DNA of 64,000 nt from Megachile rotundata (Eukaryota > Arthropoda > Insecta > Hymenoptera > Megachilidae): assembly GCF_050947335.1 (NCBI RefSeq), contig NC_134983.1, positions 5,580,001 through 5,644,000 of the forward strand, given 5' to 3'. Each line of letters starts with the position of its first letter. The first letter of the stretch is position 1. The notes beneath the pieces are model-generated. The model made no database searches, was not told the DNA's origin, and saw nothing but the letters and a program-made list of their open reading frames with translations. The translations under genes and the position numbers were made by a program. Shown here in pieces: positions 1 to 10,900 of this stretch.

Positions 1-346
1 GAATCAGGGAATTCTACATTAGAATGTAATTGAAAAACCGTGAGAGAAAAGGGGCGTCGCGATACGTTAAACGAATGATCGATAAATCACTAAATTGTTA
101 AGCAACGTGACGAATGACGTTCATTAACAATTTGCATAAAGTAAACTGTATGGACATTTTCTTTCATTTCCATTTATCAAGATAATTGTGAATTTTCAAG
201 GATAAAAGGTGTGAGCTTATTTGATGGCGCAATAATAATGGTAAATAACATTTGTACCAATTTAAAACTTGAAATTTTAAAAATATAAGTAGACATATAA
301 TTCATAATATTTTTAGTTCGAAATAGATTAAAAATATTTTTAGTGC
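1..346. other. AT-rich non-coding flank
   Basis: No reading frame with protein-like composition and no repeat was recognised here. It leads into the 172-bp tandem array. Confidence 0.5.
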
Positions 347-1045
347 AAAATGGTTTGATAGTTAAAGAAAACAGGTATCACCATGTAAAGCATGTAAAGG
401 TTGACCATGAAATTCATGACATAAAAGTAACGCAAAATAACACATATGATACATCAATTTGAAGATCAAGGTTCATAGAATATGACTGTATAAAGGATTC
501 ATTAATATTATAAGTAGAAAATGGTTGATTAACAGAGCAAACATTTATCGAATTTAAAAGCATGTAGAGAGGTTGACCGTGAAATTCATAACATAAAAGT
601 AACGCAAAATAACACATATGATACATTAATTTGAAAATCAAGGTTCAAAGAGTATGACTGTATAAAGGATTCATTAATATTATTAGTAGAAAATGGTTGA
701 TTAACAGAGCAAACATTTGTCGAATTTAAAAGCATGTAGAGAGGTTGACCATTAAATTGATGACATAAAAGTAACGTAAAATAACACATATGATACATCA
801 ATTTGAAGATCAAGGTTCAAAGAATATGACTACATGAAGGATTCATAAAAACTGCTAATAGAAAATGGCTGATTGACAGAGCAAACATTTATCGAATTTA
901 AAAACATGTAAAGGTTGACCATGAAATTCGTGACATAAAAGTAACGCAAAATAACACTTATAATATATCAATTTGGAGGTCAATGTTTCAGAAATATGAC
1001 AGTGTAAACGATTCGTTAATATTATTAATAGAATATGCTTTACTG
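347..1045. repeat. 172-bp tandem repeat, about four copies
   Basis: The block beginning 'gaccatgaaattcatgac' and followed by 'ataaaagtaacgcaaaat' recurs at about 403, 574, 747 and 917, giving a period of 170-172 bp. Copies differ by scattered substitutions and share 'gattcattaatatta' and 'gagcaaacattt'. The small minus-strand reading frames over this array are near-copies of each other only because the DNA is repeated; they are not taken as genes. Confidence 0.85.
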
Positions 1046-2151
1046 ATTGTTACAGATTACTAATTTATGATTGCAGATGATAATTACGTGTGAATGATAA
1101 TTACGTGCAGATGCATTCCAATAAAGATTAATTAATTAATATTTTATAATTACCATGATTTAATTTGAAATAATGAATTTCTGTTAAACTCTGTTTTGCA
1201 TGCGTTTCATAAATATTAGTTTGAGTACATACCTTTGCGAAGAAATAAAAAACACGTAAGAGATTGTAGACATACCTGCAACAAAGAAAAGAAATTGTGT
1301 TATTTTATAGTGAACTAAATTTTTAGTTATTTGTTAAGATTATAAGTGTTTAATTCAAATTACAAGTATGTATAACTTTAATTACAAATATGATATTTTA
1401 CAAAGAATCTATAATTGAATCAATCACTGTTTCTGGGACACAGTATGTAGTGGAAACGAATTCAAATGCATTATTAATTATCAACTGTGTAATTAGTTGC
1501 TCTATTGTTTGTGTTAACAAAGCAGTAGTGTACAAATGCTGCCTGCCGTTGATTATTGACAAATTATTGATGTTTTGTTACTATTGTACGATTGAATTAT
1601 TACGAAATTAAGGTGAAATGTAACACATAATTTTATTATTAAAATCTCCTCATTTATCTTTTATTTAACTTCAAATGTAACTTAACTTGAAGCATAATTT
1701 TTACATTTAGATCTATTTATTTCTGACTATGAGATTTCAAATTTTTAATCTAAATAATTAGATACGGATTTGGAAAAATCTTCCCTTTCGAAATATAATT
1801 CTAAAAAATGGTATGTTCCCAACATGTCCTGTAGTCCAATAATATTTCATATTAGGATCTGGTATAGTTCCCATGTTAAAGATTACACTCAAAAAAGCTG
1901 TTAACTCTTCTTTCGTCATATCGATCCAGTTATTCCATGTTGATCAATCAGATAAGCTCTGCTATTCTATTTTATTTTTGGCATATTTATTTGTTTCTAG
2001 TATAATTGTTTCAAGTAATGTATCTATGAGAAAGAGTCTGAAAAAGTCGATAGGTTCGGTGCAATTAGGTTCAACAATTTTAGATCCCATCGAAAAATTG
2101 GTTTTTGATTGTGATTGAATAAAGTATAAGATTAGTATGGTTCCTTGCTGT
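1046..2151. other. AT-rich non-coding stretch
   Basis: No gene or clear repeat was recognised. A possible TTAA-bounded insertion (1901-2232) was considered but its matching ends are too short to support. Confidence 0.45.
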
Positions 2152-2220
2152 GGTGGCTGAAAGCAGACATACGACCGGAGCGGTAAAAACGCTTTGGTGG
2201 CTGAAAGTAGACATATGACC
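2152..2220. repeat. 44-bp tandem duplication
   Basis: 'ggtggctgaaagcagacata' at 2152 recurs with two changes at 2196 ('ggtggctgaaagtagacata'). The spacing is 44 bp. Confidence 0.7.
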
Positions 2221-4190
2221 ACAAAGAGTTAATAGGATTTAAAAACAGATTAATGAGTAAATCAGTTTATCTTATTGCAGATATAATATTACTAATTTAA
2301 CAAGGTTTACACTTATTGCAACAATAATTGTTTGAAATCACATGACTTTGCGGCGCTGTTTATTCCGAAACAATCATAATATTAACGCAAATGAGATACT
2401 GGCAGCAACAACGAAAATTCAATAATTAACCACAAAAATCCGTAACATTGCATAGTTATGCAATATCGATCCATGTGTCAACATTAACCAGCAATTATTT
2501 CGGTATTTATGCATCTACATGGTGAAATTCCACGCAAATTATTTCGACAAGCTCGCGAACATTTCGCGTTCGAAAATAACTACGTGTTCCGATGAATCGA
2601 AATCAGGGGACAAGAAACAGGCGATTTCTCGGAATTAAAAAAGAGAGAAAAAAATATATTTGAATACCTTCGATGCATGCGTTAAAGGGCAACCGTAAAT
2701 AAGCCAGGGATAACACGTAACCGTCCACTTTACGTGCTCATCAAAATTCGTCGACGGATATTACTTGTGCAAATCTTTGGCGAATGTCAACGATAAATAT
2801 TTGTAGGCATGCAAATTTACGAGCTTGCTGGTCGCGCGAGAATTAAACGAGTTTGCCAGAACTGTGTAGTCCGTCCGAACACGGTCTGTTGATGTTTGAA
2901 CAGTTTTACTGAAAATATCCCCGGAAAATTTATCGTAATTAATCACACCGCCAGAGGAATTTCTATTTTCTTTATGGATTTTCAGACGAAAATTATTTCT
3001 CGATTATTAAATAACCAAATAATATATTTTTATGAACGGGGACAGGACTGTGCTGAATCGACTGGCATGGATTTAGAAATCAGACGTATAATTTAAGAAT
3101 ATTTTAAACGCTTCAAATTTTCAAAAACTTTCATAAATTTTTAAAGCAGATTTAATGGTTGTATTTATGGTATATTAGTTTAAAACTTAAAATTCGAAAA
3201 AAAATTTATTCAAAATAAAAGTTTTATTAGTTTCCATAACAGAATTTTAAAAATTTGTTCATATTTGAGTAAAAATTACGTAAAAAATTTTAAGTATGAA
3301 ATTTTATCAGTTTTAGGATGTAAACAAAACTTTTGGAAAATAAAAAACATGTACTTTGATATTTTTTTAAATAGGCTTTTTAAGAGTTAGTTCTTGTACA
3401 TACGAAAAAATTTCTCATATAGAATATATTAATACCGTAAAATCTTCTGTTAAATTTTATATTTTTATTTTTTTTTAAGTTCAGTAAAATATTAAGCTTT
3501 ATTATAAGTGCTTAAGTGATATTCTGGAAAATGCTTGTCAGTTCAAACGATGATCGATTATAAACCTCTGAAGCGTGTCACAATTCGACGACAAAATTAT
3601 AGCAGAAGTAGCACTTATGTTACATCAATTTCAAACTTCACTACTGTCAGAAAGCTTAAACATCGCCGAAAATGGGTGCAGACTCACATTTTACCATTGA
3701 ATTCGTCAATGGTAAAAATTGATAATGTTAAGTGGGTCATCCGGTGATGAAAAATAAGAATGCGGCTCCGTTGTTCGCGAATAAATGACAAAGATGTCCT
3801 CGCAACCAATTACAGCTGGCTATTACCAAGTCAATGGTAAAAATCATTATTGCAGCTAACGTGGAACATTAATTTCGCCTATCTGAATTCACTGAAATAT
3901 ATTACTGAACATGGGAATTTCTATTTGCACCCAGTCTCGAAGGATAATGACGGAAAATTCGAGGAAAACCAATTTTATATGATCAACATGAAATTTTTAA
4001 AGCGATATTTGTCGACTTTATTCGAGGAAATGTGGAAAATATTCGGAAAATTAAAGAGATGTGAATTTTAAAAAATAATTTGCGTGATGTGAGTGATTGA
4101 GTGAATCAAACGAGTACAGTAATAACAAGGCAGAAGGAATGGTATTAAGTTTTTCATACTTTTGAAATTTAGTATTTCGCAATTTAGATG
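2221..4190. other. Non-coding stretch with one short hairpin
   Basis: No gene was recognised. A perfect 12-bp inverted repeat with a 5-nt loop lies at 3689-3717. Reading frames at 3535-3747 and 3850-4071 show no domain or protein-like composition. Confidence 0.45.
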
Positions 4191-4560
4191 CTTAGAAAAA
4201 GAGAAATCCTAGATTTTAAGATTTGTAAACTTACACACTTAAAATTAATAAGGACAAATAAATTTTAATTTATAAACTTGCAAAATTAGAAATTTGGAAA
4301 TTTGAGAATATAGGAATTACAAATTTACAAAATTGAAAGTTGGAAAATTAAAATCTTTTAATTTAGAAAATCTTTTAATTCAGAAGTATAGAATTTAAAA
4401 ATTTAGAAACTTATAGATTTTAAAACTTTTAAATTTAATACCTTTCTGAACCCACATATTCTCAAATTAAAAGACTTACAAATTAATATATTTGGAAATT
4501 TCAAAAAATTGTAAACGTATAAAGTGTAGGAATTTTTAAACTTCAATTTCAACATATTTT
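4190..4560. repeat. Degenerate AAATTT-type island
   Basis: Runs of short words such as 'aaatttagaaa', 'aaatttggaaatttgag' and 'aaaattgaaagttgg' recur with no fixed unit. The composition matches many other islands in this window and looks like a decayed simple repeat of about 8 bp. Confidence 0.6.
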
Positions 4561-4749
4561 AGACATCATAACAATATTATCGGGACAGTAACTATGATTA
4601 AACAATACTAATTAGATACAACGTAATATCTCAGTCAATAATTAACAAGATCTATAAATAAACATAAAACATTTCTATTACAAAGAAAAGATGAACACGT
4701 AAATATTTGATTTTCTGCTAAACAATGTCATTTTCGTACAGTACTTAAA

Positions 4750-4753
4750 CAGG
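4750..4753. other. Target-site duplication CAGG, left copy
   Basis: CAGG directly precedes the left LTR and is repeated directly after the right LTR at 15735-15738. Integrases of this family make 4-6 bp duplications. Confidence 0.85.
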
Positions 4754-6391
4754 TGTTACGTGCGGGAAGCGCGCGTATAAAGCCTCGAAGATTTGTTTGC
4801 CCAAACAATATTAATTGTTAACGGGACTTAATGTTTGTGGATCCGGAGATACGCTAGTCCCATACGGGCCCTTTCACAAGATCGCAATGATTATAGGATA
4901 TGACGGAGGCAATAAAAGAAATGTAATTCAAAATAATTAAAAAAATACAAAAGATTATATTTTATAAAATATGAAGAGATTAGAATGGTAGCGTATATAA
5001 TATAATATGAATCACAATGAACTGAACAAAAATATTGTAAATATCCGAGACGCGCAATTCGTAGATTCGAAGGAGAAACAATTACTCAGATACAAAATAA
5101 TTTTATAATCCAGTGAGGGAAATCCCAAAGTTAAATAATTAACTACTGGATCTACTTGCCGAAAAATTCATAAAATAGCTGGAAGAATAAAGGAAACAAC
5201 TCACCGAAATATGTGTACTTGAATGAATTTAGAATTAACAATCTCTTGCAAAATGTGTAATGCCAATTACGCCTGGTTCCTGGGAAGAACACACACACAT
5301 GAAAGCGCTCCACCAATGATAATTTTGAACTAACCAATTGTGAAATTCAATTAAACTATAAAATAAAATTATACGTTAAAAATTAAAAAGAATAAAATTG
5401 AATGTAATTAAATGGAAAAATAGAATAATTAATTGAATTGAAAATTTAATGTGATTATATAACGCGAAAGTTTTACGTGAAGATAGAGTCTTTGTCTGAA
5501 TTTTGCACTTTAACAAATTCTAGAACAAACTCGTCTCTAAGCCACTTCACGGACCCTCGACACGCACCTCGCGATTATACACCGAAGAGTGTCGCAACTT
5601 GCACCTCTCGGAGAAGACCAGAGTGGGCCTAGTCCGAAATTGTTTATGTTGCATTGATATGCGCCTAACGAATTAGGCTGCGAGGCCAATGCGTAAGAGA
5701 CCGTGATTCGTTAATTAGGTGGTGATGGTGGGTGCATGTGTTCCTCCCTTGTCCAGCTCTTATCTTTCTCTCTTTCTATATAGTTCTTTCCTTTACCCTT
5801 GAGCTATGGATTGTTAATTAGCTATTGAATAATTTTACATGCATAACCAATACAATATAAAATGTTAATCTGTATACATTATAAAATTTAGAATGAAACA
5901 TTATCTATTTCGTTTTACAATTATTAAAGTTAAATCGCGCTCGGTACTGTAACTATTGTGGAACTGATTGACGTGTGCGTATTAATAATAACGGTATAAA
6001 GAAATACTATGGGTAATTTATATAATTTTGTAGTGTTGCAAAGACTATTTCTATTACAATTTTATATTGCGTCGTGGGCCCTTGAGGAACATTCCAGAAC
6101 GCTTGGCGTTATCGGACCACACGAGTGTGACTTCTGTTTATATTCGGCGGTTCGGAGAATGAAATGATCTAAGATTTTGGCCGTGGGACCACGTTGATTT
6201 CAAGGAAGGAATGTGTTATATTAACAATCATAGTTTAGTCGACAAAAGATAGTCTATCTAATAAACATTGAAAGACCGTTACTGCGTTCGATCAGGGTGT
6301 TCCCAGAATGCAATACGCATTATCGATACACATCCGGTCGGTCAGAACTACAAAGGAAATTTTGAAAAAGATTCCTGTTCGGAACGTAACA
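4754..6391 (-). repeat. 3' LTR of the gypsy element
   Basis: The LTR is 1638 bp, long for this group, with TG...CA ends. Every stretch compared matches the other LTR at a constant offset of 9343 bp with no insertion or deletion. In element orientation it would supply the polyadenylation site. A 61-codon minus frame at 5152-5337 appears in both LTRs but shows no protein features and is not called a gene. Confidence 0.95.
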
Positions 6392-6404
6392 GTCCTCCCT
6401 CCTT
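6392..6404 (-). promoter_or_regulatory. Polypurine tract (plus-strand DNA primer)
   Basis: On the minus strand the 13 bases directly before the 3' LTR read AAGGAGGGAGGAC. A purine run abutting the 3' LTR is the expected RNase H-resistant primer for second-strand synthesis. Confidence 0.85.
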
Positions 6405-6443
6405 AGAATCATCGTCGTCCCCGACGATACGTATCTGCGGTAA

Positions 6444-6685
6444 CTATGGTAATTGTGATAAAGTATTCCAAAATTTTCCTGCGTCCAAAGCGTGTTCTGC
6501 ATCTTCCTTGGTATGAAATGTGACAAAACCTGGTTGACTGGTGTTTTCTGGAGTATTACAACGTGTTCTGCTCCATATGGGATAAATACGGCCATGAGTT
6601 TGTTTTTCCTCGTGTCTGGTGCCAGTCGACTAACAAAGAGGCGATGACCTTCGTTATCAATTTTGTTAATACTGTATGTAGCCAT
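6444..6685 (-). CDS. RRM-like third open reading frame, with one -1 shift
   Basis: A frame begins at ATG 6685 between env and the polypurine tract. Its first 45 or so residues contain LFVSRL (residues 16-21), a good RNP2 motif, then a helix-like stretch ending in PYG. Near 6541-6560 the similarity moves to the -1 frame, which contains PGFVTF, a good RNP1 core, followed by an acidic 'KEDAEHAL' helix-like word, and stops at 6444-6446. RNP2, helix, RNP1 and helix in this order and spacing is the RNA-recognition-motif pattern. The product would be about 80 residues and may lack the last strand. The shift could be a single-base mutation or a real -1 slip at the AAAAC run. Ty3/gypsy elements do not normally encode an RRM, so a captured host fragment is the likely source. 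No specific host parent is recognised. Confidence 0.55.
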
Positions 6686-6862
6686 GATTAACCTATAACT
6701 TAAGCAATTAAGTAAGTAAAACAAAATAAATATATCGATCAGTCAAAAGAGAACTGCAATAATGGAGATGATAATCTATCAAACAAATATTTATGATTAA
6801 TTTTGAACCAATAAATCTAAATATTGTGTGTATATATAGGTATGTCGTATATATATATGTTG
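6686..6862. other. Non-coding gap between env and the RRM-like frame
   Basis: AT-rich and rich in TA steps ('gtgtatatataggtatg'). No gene is seen. Confidence 0.4.
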
Positions 6863-7960
6863 TTAGTTTATAATAATTCGTGGTGTATGTGACGTCGGTT
6901 GTACGGAAACAGTGGAGAGTTCCTCAAGTGGGATTGTAGTTTCTTCTTTAGATTTAGATGATGATTGTTTCTTCTTTCTGCATAATTGTAGTATGTAAGA
7001 TAATGGTTTGGTTGGACTCCAGAAATAAGCGATCATCAACCCCAGAACTACTAGTGCCTGAGTTACTAGAGTTCCGTAAGTCAATCCAAAATGATATCTT
7101 CGATCGCGATGATGCGTCTCCAAATTTTCCAGTTTTGTCTCTATTTCGTATAAGGATTCCATTGTGTTTCCGATGGCTGATTTTGTAAGACTTGGTTCAA
7201 ATTCGTCAATAGACTTGATGAAATGATACTGTTCTAATTTAGGTGAAATCTCACTAATATTTAAAAGCAAATTTGGGTTGTAGTAAAATTGCTCTGCACT
7301 ATTGAAAGTTTGAATTCCAATCAGAGTAGTAGACCTAGTTTTAGCTATACAGTCTGGGTCTATTTCCACTATTCCTGTTCCTTGAATGGTGATTAATGTG
7401 TTCTTATGATGTTCACACAAAAATTGTAAAGATTCTGGTTCTGTAATCGAGTATAACCATCCTCCTGTGCGTTTTAATCGGAGTCAATAGTACTCTGCGT
7501 CGTCCGTATTTAATGTGCCAAACAGTGTGCGATTGACTGATCCAACAAATTCGAAAGGAGCATTATGATGAGTTAGGATTTTCGGCAGATCATCTTTCTC
7601 CGTTCCTCCCATATTGGATTCCAAAGCAAATTCCTTAATTTCTGCATGTATCTTCAGTGCTTCTTCGATTTTCGTATTGAGGTAATGTATACGCAAAACG
7701 GAACTACATTTTAATTTAATCGGGAACTTTAAACATCGCTTGTAAATGAGATTTAGGTTTGTGTATTCCTCCGGAAATTCATGTTCTAGTCTATTTATGT
7801 CTATCGCTACTATTACACGCCAATCAGCCCTTTGAAAACGTATATTATGGAGCCTTTCGTAGTATAATCCAGGATTAGCGTCGATGCGTGTCAATCGGTA
7901 TGGTTCCTGAGCTCGGGTGATTAATATAAAGAATACCAATGCCAACCATGTGTATGCCAT
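6863..7960 (-). pseudogene. env: Broken F-like envelope gene (env)
   Basis: The ATG at 7960 lies 14 nt after the pol stop. The first 158 codons begin with a hydrophobic signal peptide ending near Thr-Arg-Ala and reach a Gly/Leu/Phe-rich stretch (about residues 139-152) that resembles the fusion-peptide region of insect F-like Env proteins. An in-frame TGA at 7484-7486 then ends translation. The same frame stays open after it to 6863 and encodes a Cys-containing segment, a membrane span (7019-7087) and a basic cytoplasmic tail. The total of about 365 codons is well below the roughly 450-550 usual for these proteins. The piece normally between the fusion peptide and the membrane-proximal part seems deleted at about the position of the stop. 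No basic cleavage motif is evident ahead of the fusion-peptide-like stretch. Known role of the family: membrane fusion for cell entry. This copy should not make a working protein. Confidence 0.8.
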
Positions 7961-7974
7961 TCTTCCCTCCTAAT

Positions 7975-10900
7975 TTAGAGTAATTTTAGTTTATCAATGT
8001 GTTTCGTGACTTGTTTTCCATTAACTTCCAGGATAACATTATTCTTTTCTAAAATTCCAACTATTTTATATGGTCCATGATAACGCCTACTGAATTTACT
8101 TTTTCGTGCTTCGTTAATGACGTATGCCATGTCCCCTATCTTACCATTAAATGGTCGCGATTTTGAATCATAATAAGTTTTAGATCTTTGCTTTGCTTCG
8201 ATTAAATTTTTCCCTGCTATTGTTTGCATTTCTGAAAGACGAGTTATTAGATCATGTAAATACGAATTATACGTGGGTAGTTTATCGTCTATTGTAAATG
8301 AAGTTGGACACCGTGCAACTTTTCCAAATACCAATTCAAATGGTGTAAAATTTGTAGCTTCATGTACTGATGTGTTGTAGGAAAACATTGCAAAAGGAAC
8401 TAATCGATCCCAATAGTCAAAATTATTTATGTAATGACTAATGTATTCCGTTAAAACAATGTGACTTCTTTCTAACGCGCCATTCGTTTGTGGTCGGTAT
8501 CCAGATGTAGTTACATGTTGAATTTTAAAAGTTTTAGTTAAGTAATAAATGATTTTATTGAGAAAACTCGTTCCTCTATCGGTCAAAATTGCTTTGGGTG
8601 TACCATAGTGTAATATTAGATTTGTTACTAAAGCATGAGCTATTGTTTCAGCTTTTATGTCAGGTATGGGAACTGCTATGCAATATTTTGTTAAATTATC
8701 CTGTATTGTCAGAATGTGTCTATTTCCATTAGGAGTGACAGGTAAGGGTCCTACTGTGTCTAGTGATACCTTTTCGAATGATTCCAGAGGTGTGTCAATT
8801 ATTATCATTGGTTCTCGAGTTTTTGCTCGGACTAATTTTTGATTTTGACAACTATTACAAGTGCGAATAAAATTTTGAACATCATTACGTAAATTGGGCC
8901 AATAAAATCTTTCACGAATTCTACGATATGTTTTAGTAACTCCCTTGTGTCCACCAATTAAACTTCCATGCAATTCTGAAATTATTTTCAGACGAAGTTC
9001 TTCGGGTGGTACTTGAACATTACCATAACAAAGTGTTATTTTTATATTACTGTCTTCAAAAGTATTCACTAACATATCCGCTAGTGTACCCCGATGTAAT
9101 GTATCAGTAAAATCGCCAATTTGTGATATTCTAAAAGTATTGATATTTAAACTTAAAAGAATTTGTTTCAAATTTAGTAAGCCAATGTTTAAAATTTCTG
9201 TAGATAATTCATCAAAACAGTTCTTTTTAATAACTACACTGAAAACTTTATATTTTCCGCGTTTCGTGATTAATACTTGTCCTAATTTCGGTTTAGAATT
9301 CTGAAAATTTTCTGTATTTATGATACCTAAATCAGAAAGTAATTTACTTATAGGAGTAATTAATCGACAATCTGAAGAGATAAAATGAACATAATGTGAA
9401 TGTCTATATGTTAAATTTTCTCGAGAATAAGTTACTATCTTTTGAGTTTTTGAATGTGAATCTAACGGTAAATTTTCGGTAATTTGAATTCCTGAAAAAT
9501 CTGGATTATGTGTAAAATTAGATTTCGATTTTGACACAATAGCATTCTTTCCTCCCTCCTTAGATTTCAATTTAGCTTTTGTTTTGGAAATGGGAGTGGA
9601 TAATGCTAAAGGATCTGATGTAGGAAACTGTAACTGTTCTAAATGTTCTTGTAAATCTTCATCACTTAAGTCTGAGTCAGAGTCTACGTCTGCTAGAATT
9701 TGTGTCTGTTGTAATGTAGTGTCTTCGCCAGATGTAATGTCAGAAAATTCTTGATCGCTTTGATTCAAATTTCGTAAAGTCTCGTCATCGCTGTCACTAC
9801 TATAAGCTTCTGGTAATTCAATCATTGCACTCTCACCTGATTGAACTATCTCTGAACCCTGCTCGATTTCGTCCAACACAGGAGACGCAGTTTTCTTCTC
9901 TGGAACTGTAGGGATACCCAGCATTCGTGGTTCTGAATGAAATTCCAGATTAGGTAACACACTCCTGCGACGACAAAATTTTGGAGCATCGGATAATTCA
10001 TCATCTGAACTATCGTCGGAAGATTCAGAAATGCGCTCAGGCTGGAGCACTGCAGGTTTAGATTTTGATCTAGTCCTAGTAGCTATTGCTTCTGTATCAA
10101 GAGTCGTCTGAATTTTATTTCGCTTGCTTTTTGAACCTAATGGTCTACCTCTTTTCCGTTTTTCAGTCGTATCAGTCTGTATTGCAGGTTGTAATGGAGT
10201 TTTAGAAGATTCGGGACCAGAAATTGGAAGTAAATTTCGTGTTTCAGTATTCGATTCTGGATTGCCCTGTTCGTCAGATGAAGATAAGGAAAATTCATCG
10301 GAAGATATTATTTCATGTGCGATAACCGGGTTACGCGATAGAGCATCTGCATTAGTGTTTAATTTACCGGATTTGTGAACAAAATCGTAATCGTAATCTC
10401 GTAATTTTAATCTCCATCGAATCAATCTCTGTCCTGGATCTTTTATTGAATTTATCCAACGTAACGGTTCATGATCGCTAACTAATGTAAATTTTCGTCC
10501 GTACAAGTATGGTCGAAAGTGCAAAATCGCATATAAAACTGCTAAACATTCTTTTTCGGTAGTAAAATAATTTTGTTCTGGTTTTGTTAAAGTTCTAGAT
10601 AAATATGCTACTGGTAAATCATGACCATTAAATTCTTGACTTAATATTGCACCTATTGCATAATCTGATGCGTCTGTTGTTAATGTAAAAGGTTTATCAA
10701 AATTTGGATACTGTAAAATAGGACTTCTGCATAATGCTTTACGTAATTCCAAAAAACTCTGTCTTTGCTTTGTACCCCAAACGAATTTTGCGTTTTTCTT
10801 TAATAATTCTGTCAGAGGTTTGGCCTTTTCTGCGAAATTTTTAATAAAACGTCTATAATATCCTGCTAAACCTAAAAATTGTCTAACATTTTTCGGATTC

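Noticed and set aside
1901..2232. TTAA-bounded MITE
   Set aside because: Beyond TTAA only about 5 bp of the ends are inverted repeats, which is expected by chance in AT-rich DNA.
5152..5337. 61-codon minus frame in each gypsy LTR (also 14495-14680)
   Set aside because: Present in both LTRs only because they are copies. No signal or domain, and it lies in regulatory DNA.
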